64,000 bases of DNA, from contig JAFAPC010000049.1 in NCBI GenBank assembly GCA_019247305.1, forward strand, positions 1-64,000. The letters are read 5' to 3'. This document shows, piece by piece, positions 35,936-45,409 of the stretch (within the stretch, counting starts at the first letter, position 1; every line of letters starts with the position of its first letter). A program made the position numbers and the translations under genes. Source of the DNA: Pseudonocardiales bacterium (GTDB lineage Bacteria > Actinomycetota > Actinomycetes > Mycobacteriales > Pseudonocardiaceae). Under the pieces are notes generated by a model that was not told where the DNA came from, searched no databases, and saw only the letters and a program-made list of their open reading frames with translations.

Positions 35936-38842
35936 GTGGCACGATCGACAACGACAGTAGGTCCGAGCGGCACATCCGACAGTGGCCAATCCGTGGGGGG
36001 CCAATCCACCGGGGGGCAATCCGCCGGGGCCCGGTCGAACGGGGGCCGATCCACGGGTAGCCGGTCCAAGCCTGGCCGCTCCACCAGTGGCCGATCTGAG
36101 CCTGGCCGCTCCACCCCTGGCCACTCCAACGGGACTGGGCGTCGTTTGGTGATCGTGGAGTCCCCCGCGAAAGCTCGCAAGATCGCTTCCTACCTCGGGT
36201 CGGACTACGTCGTGGAGTCCTCCCGGGGGCACATCCGGGACCTGCCCCGAGGTGCCGCCGATGTCCCCGCCAGGTACAAAGGCGAGCCTTGGGCGCGGCT
36301 GGGAGTGGACGTCGATCACGCCTTCGAGCCGCTGTACATCATCACGCCGGACAAGCGCTCCACGGTCACCGACCTGCGTAACGCCCTCAAAGGCGCCGAT
36401 GAGCTCTATCTCGCCACGGACGGCGACCGCGAGGGCGAAGCCATCGCCTGGCACCTGATCAAGACTCTCAAGCCCACGGTTCCGGTGCGCCGGATGGTCT
36501 TTTACGAGATCACCGGGCCAGCCATCCGCGCGGCCGCGGAAAATCCCCGCGACCTCGACCAAGACCTGGTCGACGCGCAGGAGACCCGGCGCATTCTGGA
36601 CCGGCTCTACGGGTATGAGGTCTCCCCGGTGCTGTGGCGCAAGGTGATGCCGAAGCTGTCCGCCGGGCGGGTGCAGTCGGTGGCGACTCGCATCATCGTG
36701 CGGCGCGAGCGCGAGCGGATTGCCTTTGTGTCCGCGTCCTACTGGGACCTGACTGCCACGCTGTCCACGTCGGAGGCGGAGTCGGAGTCACCGGGAGCCA
36801 CCGACGACTCGGGGGCGGTGGCCGACGGTGGCACGCCGCGCACGTTCGGGGCTCGACTGGTCGATGTCGATGGCCGTCGGGTAGCCACCGGGCGGGACTT
36901 CGGTCCAGATGGAGCACCCAAGCGCGCCGAGCGCGACCTGGTGATCCTCGACGAGGCGTCTGCTGGGCGCCTGGCCGAGGCGCTGGCGGCGGTCCCGCTG
37001 ATGGTCGCCAGCGTCGAGGAGAAGCCCTACACGCGCCGGCCCTACCCGCCGTTCATGACCTCCACGCTGCAGCAGGAGGCCAGCCGAAAGTTGCGCTTCT
37101 CCGCGGAGCGGACGATGCGCACCGCCCAACGGCTCTACGAGAACGGCTACATCACCTATATGCGGACCGACTCCACGGCGCTGTCGCAGAGCGCGATCGC
37201 GGCGGCCCGAGCCCAGGCCCGTGAGCTGTACGGTGAGCATTATCTGCACGACGGGCCACGGCAGTACACCCGCAAGGTGAAGAACGCCCAGGAGGCGCAC
37301 GAGGCGATCCGGCCCGCGGGGGAGACCTTCGCGACACCAGGCCAGCTGGCCGGCCCGCTGGATGCGGACGAGTTCCGGCTCTATGAGCTGATCTGGCAGC
37401 GCACCATCGCTTCGCAGATGGCCGACGCTCGCGGCACCACGATGAGCGTGCGGATCACCGGCACGTCCGCGACAGGGCAGGAGTGCACCTTCGCCGCGTC
37501 TGGTCGCACCATCACCTTCGCCGGGTTCCTCAAGGCCTACGTGGAGACCGTGGACGACCAGGCCGGGGGGGAGGCCGACGACGCCGAGCGCCGGCTGCCC
37601 CGGTTGACCGAGGGCCAGCCCGTCACCGCCACCGAGGTGGTCCCTGAGGGGCACACCACCACCGCACCGCCCCGCTACACCGAGGCGAGCCTGGTCAAGG
37701 CCCTCGAAGAGCTGGGGATCGGCCGCCCGTCCACCTACGCCTCGATCATCAACACCATCCAGGACCGTGGGTACGTGTGGAAACGCGGCTCCGCGCTGGT
37801 GCCATCCTGGGTGGCCTTCGCCGTGGTCGGGCTGCTGGAGCAGCACTTCGGCTGCCTGGTCGACTACGACTTCACCGCTGCCATGGAAGACGAGCTGGAC
37901 TCCATCGCCTCCGGTGCGCAGCACCGCACCGACTGGCTGACCGGCTTCTACTTCGGCACCGAGCAGGGAGATGCCATGTCGGTGGCCCGCTTCGGTGGGC
38001 TCAAGAAGCTGGTCGGGGTGAACCTGGAGGAGATCGACGCGCGCGAGGTCAACTCCATCCCGCTGTTCACCGATAACGCCGGGTGCGACGTGGTGGTGCG
38101 GGTGGGACGCTACGGTCCATACCTGGAGCGCAGTGTCGGCGACGAGCAGCAACGGGCCAACCTGCCGGATGACCTGCCACCTGACGAGCTGACCGCCGAG
38201 ATCGCCGAGAAGCTCTTCGCCACCCCGGTGGAGGGCCGTTCGCTGGGTACCGATCCGGAGACCGGACACGAGATCCTGGCCAAAGAGGGCCGCTATGGGT
38301 CCTACGTCACCGAGGTGCTGCCTGAGGAGCTCTCCGCCAAAGGGGCCACCAAGAAGCCAAAACCGCGCACGAGCTCACTGTTTAAGTCCATGAGTTTGGG
38401 GACGGTGAGCCTGGAGGATGCCCTGCGGCTGCTCTCGCTGCCCCGGGTGGTCGGCACCGATCCGGGCACCGGCCAGGAGATCACTGCGCAGAACGGGCGC
38501 TACGGCCCCTATCTCAAGCGGGGAACGGACTCCCGCTCGTTGGCCGAGGAGGACCAGATCTTCACCGTTACCCTCGACGACGCGCTCAAGATCTATGCCG
38601 AGCCCAAGCGCCGGGGCCGGCAGGACAGCGCTAAGCCACCGCTGCGCGAGCTGGCCCCGGATCCGGTGACCGGCAAGCCCATGGTCGTCAAGGAAGGTCG
38701 CTTCGGGCCGTATGTCACAGACGGAGCGGGCGTCAATGCCTCGCTGCGCAAGGGGGACACGGTGGAGACGCTCACCGATGACCGCGCCGCTGAGCTGCTT
38801 GCCGACAAGCGCGCCAAGGGTGCTGCGGCGCGGTCATCGTGA
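35936..38842 (+). CDS. topA: DNA topoisomerase I
   Basis: A 968-residue type IA topoisomerase that relaxes negative supercoils. The Toprim domain starts near residue 69 (RRLVIVESPAKARKIASYLG) with DGDREGEA; the nucleophile is Tyr408 in GYITYMRTDST. The C-terminal region has repeated GRYGPYL-type modules (TDPGTGQEITAQNGRYGPYL), the actinobacterial basic-rich C-terminus replacing zinc fingers. Residues about 8-66 form an unusual Ser/Gly/Arg repeat tail encoded by degenerate DNA repeats. GTG 35936 is chosen because GAGGTGA lies seven bases upstream; TTG 35930 is too close to it. Confidence 0.96.
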   Translation: MARSTTTVGPSGTSDSGQSVGGQSTGGQSAGARSNGGRSTGSRSKPGRSTSGRSEPGRSTPGHSNGTGRRLVIVESPAKARKIASYLGSDYVVESSRGHIRDLPRGAADVPARYKGEPWARLGVDVDHAFEPLYIITPDKRSTVTDLRNALKGADELYLATDGDREGEAIAWHLIKTLKPTVPVRRMVFYEITGPAIRAAAENPRDLDQDLVDAQETRRILDRLYGYEVSPVLWRKVMPKLSAGRVQSVATRIIVRRERERIAFVSASYWDLTATLSTSEAESESPGATDDSGAVADGGTPRTFGARLVDVDGRRVATGRDFGPDGAPKRAERDLVILDEASAGRLAEALAAVPLMVASVEEKPYTRRPYPPFMTSTLQQEASRKLRFSAERTMRTAQRLYENGYITYMRTDSTALSQSAIAAARAQARELYGEHYLHDGPRQYTRKVKNAQEAHEAIRPAGETFATPGQLAGPLDADEFRLYELIWQRTIASQMADARGTTMSVRITGTSATGQECTFAASGRTITFAGFLKAYVETVDDQAGGEADDAERRLPRLTEGQPVTATEVVPEGHTTTAPPRYTEASLVKALEELGIGRPSTYASIINTIQDRGYVWKRGSALVPSWVAFAVVGLLEQHFGCLVDYDFTAAMEDELDSIASGAQHRTDWLTGFYFGTEQGDAMSVARFGGLKKLVGVNLEEIDAREVNSIPLFTDNAGCDVVVRVGRYGPYLERSVGDEQQRANLPDDLPPDELTAEIAEKLFATPVEGRSLGTDPETGHEILAKEGRYGSYVTEVLPEELSAKGATKKPKPRTSSLFKSMSLGTVSLEDALRLLSLPRVVGTDPGTGQEITAQNGRYGPYLKRGTDSRSLAEEDQIFTVTLDDALKIYAEPKRRGRQDSAKPPLRELAPDPVTGKPMVVKEGRFGPYVTDGAGVNASLRKGDTVETLTDDRAAELLADKRAKGAAARSS

Positions 38843-38899
38843 GGGGGTTAACAGCGTTGTTCCCTGACGGGGATGCCAAAACGTGACATTATAGCGTTC

Positions 38900-39583
38900 A
38901 TGAGCGAGCCGATCACGGACGCCTTGTTCGGAGTCGACGGCACCGAGTCGCCCCTGGTGCGGTCCGATCCCTCCGGGCGCGCCGGCTGGCGCGACATATC
39001 GGTGCTGCCGCCGTTGACGTTGCCCCCCATCCCAAGCCCCCAGGTGACCCGGGAGATGGTGGCCGCCGCGCTCGGTGACGATCCCACCGCGCCGGTGAGT
39101 CAAGAACCTGACGCGGCACCTGCCCAGCAACCTGCCACCGCACCGAGCGGCTCCGACGGCAAGACCCCCCAGGACAGTGCGCCCCAGAACAGTGCGCCCC
39201 GGGAGAACGCCGCACCGCCCACGACCCCACTGGCCACCATCATCGCCCCGCTGCCTGCCGCGTCTGCTTCCCAGGTGGTCAGAAAGGCACCGGCGGCCGG
39301 CGTGCCGGGCTCTCGCCAATGGCCCATCCCAGAGCGCGCTCAGCCATCGCGACGCGCCGGGGGCGTCCGGCGTTATCTTCCGACGCTAGCGCTAGGGTCC
39401 CGCACGGCCGCCCAACTTGTTGACTTTCGTCGCCGAGCCGGCCGAGGAGGCTCCGGCTTGCCGCAGACCCGGTTCAACGGTGGTGCTGGCGTCTTCTTCC
39501 TCATTGCGTTGCTCGTCGTTGGGGTGCTGGGGTACACCATCGTCATGGGGATCATCGGATCGATCCTCAGCTTCTTTCGGTAG
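38900..39583 (+). CDS. Proline-rich membrane protein following topA
   Basis: A 227-residue protein. A short ordered N-terminus (MSEPITDALFGVDGTE) precedes a long Pro/Ala/Gln-rich disordered region. One C-terminal helix follows (GVFFLIALLVVGVLGYTIVM). It starts 57 bp after topA. Similar tail-anchored proteins occur near topA in relatives, but no function is known to me. Confidence 0.65.
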   Translation: MSEPITDALFGVDGTESPLVRSDPSGRAGWRDISVLPPLTLPPIPSPQVTREMVAAALGDDPTAPVSQEPDAAPAQQPATAPSGSDGKTPQDSAPQNSAPRENAAPPTTPLATIIAPLPAASASQVVRKAPAAGVPGSRQWPIPERAQPSRRAGGVRRYLPTLALGSRTAAQLVDFRRRAGRGGSGLPQTRFNGGAGVFFLIALLVVGVLGYTIVMGIIGSILSFFR

Positions 39584-39666
39584 CCGCGCGAGTCCACCCC
39601 GAATTTAGCTGACTGCGCGTGCATGACAGACTCCGCGCGGTACTCAGCTGCACCCGGGGGGCTGTG

Positions 39667-40251
39667 ATGGTGGTCCGTGCTGTCTGCGCTGCGCTGGTCC
39701 CTGCGGTGGCTAGTGGCGCGGTGCTGGCCAGTTGCTCAGCCGGGACCCCTCGGCTGGACCATGCTGACGCAGCGTCCGGATCCGTGGCCAGCACGCTGGA
39801 CGATCCAATCCCGTCGGTGCGACATCCCAAGGACCTGGCCGCCATACCACCGTGCCTGTTACTCACCCCGGCACAACTGGATGCCCAGCACATCGACCAA
39901 CCCGGCCGACCCAAGAATGTCCTCGGCAACACCGGATGCGAGTGGAGCGACACGGCCCGTACTCGTCAGTTCGTCGCGTTCGTGGACATCGGCAATGACG
40001 TGCTGCGCAATGTCTATAGCCAGCGGGATACGATCCCGGTTCTTGAGGTGACCCAGGTGGCGGGGCAGCCAGCCATCCGCACCATGGACGATGTGCACGG
40101 CACCAGCTGCTACTTTCGAGTCGCCGCAGCCGACACCCAGACGCTGATTCTCCGGTTCACCTCGCTACGCCCGGACCGCCAGGATCCGTGCGTTCCGGCA
40201 AAGACGTTCGCCGAGACCATTCTCAACAACCTGCCCCCCCTGCAAAGCTGA
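39667..40251 (+). CDS. DUF3558-type lipoprotein
   Basis: A 194-residue lipoprotein. The signal peptide MVVRAVCAALVPAVASGAVL ends at lipobox LASC. The mature part has the DUF3558 pattern: CLLLTPAQLDA, a GCEWSD motif, and two further Cys (SCYFRVA, DPCVPAKTFAETILNNLP). The family is abundant in Pseudonocardiales and of unknown function. ATG 39667 is preferred over 39619 because it begins the signal peptide. Confidence 0.85.
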   Translation: MVVRAVCAALVPAVASGAVLASCSAGTPRLDHADAASGSVASTLDDPIPSVRHPKDLAAIPPCLLLTPAQLDAQHIDQPGRPKNVLGNTGCEWSDTARTRQFVAFVDIGNDVLRNVYSQRDTIPVLEVTQVAGQPAIRTMDDVHGTSCYFRVAAADTQTLILRFTSLRPDRQDPCVPAKTFAETILNNLPPLQS

Positions 40252-40270
40252 GCCCTCACCCGCCCGCCTA

Positions 40271-40336
40271 GGGACTGATGGATGCTTGTGCACCTCGTGG
40301 ACCCCGCGCGTAGGGTCTCATGGATGCTTATGACCC
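40271..40336. repeat. Second pair of 24-bp repeats, 42-bp period
   Basis: Copies at 40271-40294 and 40313-40336 match the pair at 1877-1942 in sequence and 42-bp spacing. The last copy is degenerate at its 3' end (TTATGACCC instead of TGTGCACC). On the minus strand they read ATCCATGAG/ATCCATCAG. The region is otherwise non-coding apart from a possible small gene ending in the repeat. Confidence 0.75.
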
Positions 40337-40446
40337 GGCAGGGGGACGGTGGGGACGACGAGCCCCTCGCTGCGTCGGATCGCCTCACGTAGTTCAGCGG
40401 CGATGCGGCAGAAGAGCGGGAGATCTTGCTCTGGCGTCGGGATCAC
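40318..40446 (-). CDS. Possible 42-residue peptide
   Basis: A GTG-started frame on the minus strand reads MIPTPEQDLPLFCRIAAELR and continues EAIRRSEGLVVPTVPLPGH, ending in a TGA that lies inside the last 24-bp repeat copy. The helix LFCRIAAELREAIRR looks protein-like and recalls the start of GntR-type domains, but it is too short to assign. It may be a remnant of a larger gene cut by the events that brought the insertion element. Confidence 0.3.
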   Translation of the reverse strand: MIPTPEQDLPLFCRIAAELREAIRRSEGLVVPTVPLPGHKHP

Positions 40447-40515
40447 TCTACGAGCACCCCATTAGATCAGCTAGACCTGGGTCAACTAGATCTGGCGAAA
40501 CTTCGGCGTTTGAGT

Positions 40516-42215
40516 CAATGCCGGTGAGTTAAGACGTTTGGGCTGGTAGGAGCTTCTTCCGGACTATTTTGATCTTGTAGGTGACTTTGCTGGGTCGTCT
40601 GGCTTGGTCGCGCTTCTTGGTTGCGAAGGTGTTTTTCGGTGGTTTCTTGACGCGGTCGCACTGGCGGGCACGCCGCTGGGGTAGGAGGTCGGCGAGGAGA
40701 TCGCTGATGGTCTGACGGCGGGTCCGGGCGAGGCCGGCTGAGGTGAGGATGGTTGGGCTGCTGGCGTGGTCGCGGGCGATGCGGACGGTCACGGTGAAGG
40801 AGATGCGGTCGGGGTCGATGCCTGCCTGTACCGCGGCGTGGTATTCCAGAGCGCAGAGTGCTTGGTAGACGGTGAGGAACGCGAACAGCTCCTGGCAGAG
40901 GAGCTCAGGGGACTTCGAACGCAGGATGAACGCGGCGCCACGCAGCCGGGTCTTCAGCTCGGCGTAGCCGTTTTCGTTCTCCCACCGCTGATGATAGATA
41001 GCGGCGAGTTCGGCGGCGGGTGCTTGGTGGTGGTCCAGCAAGGTGGTGACCAGCCGGAACGGCTCGATTCGAGTCGTTCCGTCCGCGTTGTTGATGGCGA
41101 CGGTGTATTCGATGATCCGCACGAGGTGACCCTTGGGCGGAGTGGGCAGGACTCTACCGGCGGCCCGGGCCTGGGGCGTGGCGGACGTTCTCGGCCGGGG
41201 TAGGCATGACCGACAGGAACGACCCATCGGGCAAGACCTTCACCACCACGAACACGTTGTTGCTCTTGATTCGCCAGAGCAAGTCGGCGCCGGTCGCGGC
41301 GGCCATCGCCCACAGCTCATAGCCCGGGAAATTCCGGTCGGCCAACAACAGCATCCCCGGCCGCAGGGCGTGCAGCAGCCTTCGGGCGAGTTGTTGCTCG
41401 CTGGCCCTGGTGACACCGTCGAAGGCCGCGTCGATGAGCGCGTGTGTTCCGCACTCGATGAGCGCAAGCAACCGCAGTTGCGGATTGCCGCCTTGAGTCA
41501 CGCCGAACTCTGTGGCGTTGGCGGGGGTATCGCCCCGCGTCCACACCCGTTCCGTCCCAGGCGACCAGACGCAGCCCGAACGCGAACGCACCCGGCGTCC
41601 CCACCGCGGCCAGCGCTCCTCGCCGCAGGTCGAACAGCAGCTCAAGGGGTTTGGAGCCCAGACGTTGCCGGGCCTTGGTGAGCGCTGAGCTGCTCGGGAG
41701 CACCAGAGCGTGCAGCTTGGCGTAGGCCGTTGGTAAGCCAGCGCCACACCGATCGGTAACCCGGCGGCCCCATGCTGTCCGCGCCGCTGAACAGGCACAG
41801 TCCGAGCACGAAGTACACCACTACCCGGGCCGGCAACACCCCGCCGCCGCTTCTCGCGACAGCCGGCCAGCTCGATCACCTCGTCCACCATCTCGGGGCT
41901 AATCTGGTAGGTCAACACCCCCAGCCCGATCTGATCACGCGAATCACCATGCTCAGACCCCCGCTCGCGCGGTGGTCTGTCCACGCCCACACCGAGGGCG
42001 GAGGGCAATCCAGGCATGACAGACTGAGCAGGCAACGAAGCTCCTCGACACAATGAAGGCGATCTTGGTGGACTGCCGTTCTATCGAGGGGCTTCGCTGC
42101 TTCCAAGCAGCGACACACCAGAGTCATAAGATTGTGATCTTGGCCCGTGAGTAGCGACTCTCACATCGCCTACCAACACCTCTAGCTGCGCAAACGTCTT
42201 AACTCACCGGCATTG
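40516..42215. mobile_element. IS4-family-like insertion sequence (1.7 kb) with perfect 25-bp inverted repeats
   Basis: The left end (40516-40540, starting CAATGCCGGTGAG) and right end (42191-42215) are exact inverted copies over 25 bp. The element spans 1700 bp. Its only gene is a transposase on the minus strand whose stop lies in the left repeat. Flanks do not show an obvious target-site duplication, so neighbouring DNA may have rearranged after insertion. The intact repeats contrast with the frame-broken transposase. Confidence 0.88.
40529..42053 (-). pseudogene. IS4-like DDE transposase broken by several frame changes
   Basis: Pieces of one IS4 transposase appear in order across frames: N-terminal domain (GLGVLTYQISPEMVDEVIEL; LLPARVVVYFVLGLCLFSGA), linker (SSSALTKARQRLGSKPLELL), first catalytic strand (FGLRLVAWDGTGVDA), central core (LLADRNFPGYELWAMAAATG ADLLWRIKSN) and the YREK-like end (IYHQRWENENGYAELKTRLR). 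Frame switches occur near 41830-41870, 41700, 41520 and 41190. The D-D-E residues themselves remain in the fragments (WDGT, LLADRNF, ENGYAELK). At least four indels make function unlikely unless they are sequence errors. Confidence 0.85.
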
Positions 42216-42915
42216 CACTGACCAGCGGCGACACGATCAGGTGATCTTCGTCTAGTCCGGCCGTGCCCGGTGCTGTCCGGCTGTATGCGGGTACCAGTCC
42301 CTGCTGTCTTGATTCGTCACGACCTCCCAGCATCGCCGCCAGCAGATCGACCCGACCAAACGCGGCGGCAGTCTCCGCGACGGCGGGTTCGACGTCCCCT
42401 GCCCGCTTTACGTCTGCGGACGACGCCACACGCAGCCACGCCCTACCTCAGGGCGGCGGCAAAGTTGAGGAGCATTGGCGAGCAGGACGACCGGGAGCAC
42501 CGCCCCGTGTCGCGATCGCCTACACCTTCAACGCCATGTCCCTGATGTCCGTGTCGGTGAACTCTGGGGAAGACTATGGCAGCGTGCGGATGTGCCAGGG
42601 ATGGCAATTTTTCGCTCACAGTTGCCATTCCTGGCGCATCCATCACAGACCCACCGACCTCCCCCTGAAACAAGAGAAAATGATGAGACAAGCGCAAGAC
42701 GGCGATCGGCTCACCCGGCTACCGCACTGACGCGCCACACCAGGCGACGAGCGACTGTGCCGAGATTCTGCACTCTGCCCCGCGCCTCCTGAAGGACCCG
42801 GTTCAGATCTGCGGCATTGCAGGCGCAGATTCCCACCGAGCAGCCTTCACCCGCTAACCACAGCGCAATCGCTCGGCCAATTCACCAACTGCCACCAGTG
42901 ACGGAGCCCGACTCG
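42199..42915 (-). pseudogene. Partial, interrupted duplicate of the SDR gene
   Basis: Two blocks match the 5' part of the SDR gene at 43336-44120. Bases about 42325-42445 resemble 43845-43965 (both encode AAFGRVDLL), and about 42785-42915 resemble 43970-44100 (the NAD-binding N-terminus). Between them the copy carries some 330 bp of unrelated DNA. The 3' two thirds of the gene is missing and the insertion sequence ends within this remnant. It is a non-functional relic of a duplication. Confidence 0.75.
42593..42636. repeat. 15-bp stem-loop inside the insert of the SDR relic
   Basis: TGCCAGGGATGGCAA at 42593-42607 and TTGCCATTCCTGGCG at 42622-42636 form a stem with two imperfect positions and a 14-nt loop beginning with a T run. 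It lies in the 330-bp segment that interrupts the SDR duplicate and could be a relic of a small mobile hairpin. Confidence 0.6.
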
Positions 42916-43030
42916 TCCGTCGCGTGTCGCGACCACAATGCACCACCAATGAGCAACGTCTCAACGTCGAGGCCACTGACCGAACAGGACCGGAACCTGA
43001 CGTGCAGACGGGCGGGTGCGGCCCAGCGCC

Positions 43031-43089
43031 GTGAACTCGACGAGACCGACGTGGAGGGTGCCTCAGAATGTCGGTGACGTCGAGTTCAC
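43031..43089. repeat. Perfect 12-bp inverted repeat with 35-nt spacer
   Basis: GTGAACTCGACG (43031-43042) and CGTCGAGTTCAC (43078-43089) are exact inverted copies in the non-coding stretch between the SDR relic and the SDR gene. It may mark another mobile-element end or a regulator site. Nothing else in 42916-43335 looks like a gene. Confidence 0.6.
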
Positions 43090-43335
43090 GGACAGCGCCG
43101 AGCGCGCGTCTTTCTTCCGCGGCGGCAACAGGCAGCTGCGGGCTATCCTGCCACTCCCCCAGCGCATACTGGCCACGCTGCCACCGTGCCCGCGTATGCC
43201 ATGACCAGCGACAACACCGCAAGTATCGCAAGATGCAGCTGAAGCACTTGGTTTACCTATGCTGGCCCACATGAGGGATACGAACGTTCACAACTCGCCC
43301 GGCAGTGGAAGCGCGCTGAGACTATGGAGGGGCGG

Positions 43336-44120
43336 TCACCAGGCGGAATCGGTGGGGCGGCCTTGGGCGCCGTCCACGCAGATGTGAGTGCCGTTGATCC
43401 AGCTGGCTCGCTCGGAGAGCAAGAATGTCACCACGTCCGCGACCTCTTCGGGTGTGCCGAGTCGGCCGAACGGGAAGTCCCGCTCGATAAACCGCGCAAA
43501 GCGTTCAGGATCCTGTTCCCGTAAGGAGTCCCACCCGCCGCCGGGGAACAGGATCGATCCGGGGCTGAGCGCGTTCACCCGGATCCGCTCAGGAGCCAGC
43601 TCACGCCCGAGTTCCCTGGCGAGGTAGATCTCGGCGGCCTTGGCTGCACCGTACTGCGGACGAGGCGCGGGTTTCCAGCCTGATATTGAGGCGATAATGA
43701 CCACCGCACCACCGCCGGCCTGCTTCATATGCGGCACACAGGCCCGGATCGCCCGCGCGGTGTGAATCACATGGAGCTCGAACGCCTCGCGCCAGTCATC
43801 CGGCGTTGACTTGACTAATCTGCTCCCCAGGTGCGGACCCGCGTTCGCCACCAGCAGATCGACCCGACCAAACGCGGCGGCAGCCTCCGCAACGAAGCGT
43901 TCAATATCCCCTTCCTGCCCCACGTCCGCGACGACACCACACGCAGCCACGCCCTGTCCCCGTATCTCCTGAACGACCTGATTGAGGTCTTCAGCATTGC
44001 GGGCGCAGATCCCCACCGAGCAGCCTTCACCCGCTAACCGCAGCGCAACTGCTCGGCCGATCCCTCGGCTGCCGCCGGTGATAAGCGCGACTCGTCCCTC
44101 AGCGGGAGATCCACCGCCAT
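43336..44120 (-). pseudogene. Short-chain dehydrogenase/reductase with one frame break near its start
   Basis: The body is a classical SDR: Rossmann motif ITGGSRGIGRAVALRLAGEG, NAG motif (LLVANAGPHLG), Ser in VVIIASISGW, catalytic YGAAK, and the C-terminal FGRLGTPEEVADVVTFLLSE, SWINGTHICVDGA. An ATG at 44120 inside the end of the regulator gene gives MAVDLPLR, but the frame then runs out. Adding one G to the GGG at about 44097-44099 gives MAVDLPLRGRVALITGG. So the gene is either broken by one base or misread. Otherwise translation would start at GTG 44016 and lack the cofactor loop. It is coupled to the XRE regulator by a 22-bp overlap. Confidence 0.75.
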
Positions 44121-45265
44121 TGTTCTCTCAGCTCGACCACGCACGCCACGGTGAACGGACGCAGCACCGCCAAAAGCTCCTCGATTCTTTTCCTGGCCGG
44201 GTGTGTCGGCCGCTGCGCCCAGATGTCCATAGCTTCTTTACCCACAGCCACAGCGCCGTCGAGTTCCCTAGCATGAGTCAATGCGACAGCGAGGTCAATC
44301 CTCGCGCTAGTGCGAGCAACCGGCCAGGGGACTGGGTCCGTATCGCACAGCTCAATGGCCTGACCCGCCCACGTGCGGGCCCGGGTAGCTTCGCCGAGCC
44401 AGACGTAGGTGGTACCCGCGTAATACGGCACATAGGGCATGTCAAAGGAGAAGAAGCCACGTGTCTGAGGTTCCGTGCGCACATCGAGAGCATGCTCAGC
44501 GCGGGACAAGGCGTCCTCCGCTTCAGCGAGATCACCACCTCGCCCGTGAGCGCGGGCTTCGAGCGCACAAGCTCGGACCAGGGCGGCAGATCCGGTGGGT
44601 GCTATTTCCCGGCCGGCGCGGGCAAAGGCGACGGCCTCTCGTGGGTCGCCGGTGTACAGCGCGATTTGCGCTTGGGTGCCCCGGACCCAGCCAGCCAAGC
44701 GCCGATCGTCGACGTCCTCAGCGAGAGACAACGCGGCAGCGCAATGAGGTTCGGCACGCTCACCCAGGGCCAGGGAGGCTTCGGCGACGAGACCGGACAA
44801 CCAGCCGACCACCCGGTAAAGGCGGCCACGTTCTCGCAGCGTCAGGGTGCCCTCCAAAAGCCCGGCCACATACTGCCGCCACGACAGCACAGTAGCTCGG
44901 AACTCGACGGGAGGTGTGGCGAAGTACTCCGCACCGAGGTGGTCAACGAGTTCTTCGAGCTGTTCCAGGGTGCCGGCGCCCAGATCGGAGGCTTTGGTGC
45001 GACGCAGCAATTCGACGGATTCCAGTGTCGGGTTGCTGGCGGGAATAGCGGGGGTGATGCCATGGAAACGATTACGTTGCTCGTCAGTGGCCTTCTCCCA
45101 GGCTCGGTCGAGGGCACGGCGTAGCGCCAGGCTCGGCCGGTGGGTGCCGCGTTCGGCGTTGCCGATCGTCCGCTCGGCGAATCCCAGATCTTTGGCAAAC
45201 TTGTCCTGGGGCAGGCACAGCCCTACTTCACGGAAACGGCGGATCGTCGCCGCAGTCCACTCCAC
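44099..45265 (-). CDS. XRE-family regulator with TPR-like C-terminus, linked to SDR gene
   Basis: A 388-residue protein. The HTH is IRRFREVGLCLPQDKFAKDL GFAERTIGNAERG. The rest is built of TPR-like helical pairs (GDPREAVAFARAGREIAPTG, GDLAEAEDALSRAEHALDVR). Its last 22 bp overlap the start of the SDR gene. It starts at GTG 45265, where the family start MEWTAATIRRF is clear; longer readings upstream only shadow the plus-strand genes. It probably controls its own operon. Confidence 0.88.
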   Translation of the reverse strand: MEWTAATIRRFREVGLCLPQDKFAKDLGFAERTIGNAERGTHRPSLALRRALDRAWEKATDEQRNRFHGITPAIPASNPTLESVELLRRTKASDLGAGTLEQLEELVDHLGAEYFATPPVEFRATVLSWRQYVAGLLEGTLTLRERGRLYRVVGWLSGLVAEASLALGERAEPHCAAALSLAEDVDDRRLAGWVRGTQAQIALYTGDPREAVAFARAGREIAPTGSAALVRACALEARAHGRGGDLAEAEDALSRAEHALDVRTEPQTRGFFSFDMPYVPYYAGTTYVWLGEATRARTWAGQAIELCDTDPVPWPVARTSARIDLAVALTHARELDGAVAVGKEAMDIWAQRPTHPARKRIEELLAVLRPFTVACVVELREQWRWISR

Positions 45266-45409
45266 CGGTGCAGGGTAGCCCAGGGAGGTCTGCCGTCGGG
45301 TTGCCGTCTGCCAGAGATCGCACCTGCCACCCGGAAGCAGGTTGACTTCCCGGCATGAACGGCGAGCGCTCGCTCGTCGTGGTTCTACCGATCTGGGAGG
45401 TATCGGTCG

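Noticed and set aside
42263-43274. Several short frames on both strands between the insertion sequence and the SDR gene
   Set aside because: They overlap each other, lack ribosome sites and coincide with the SDR relic or the inverted repeats.
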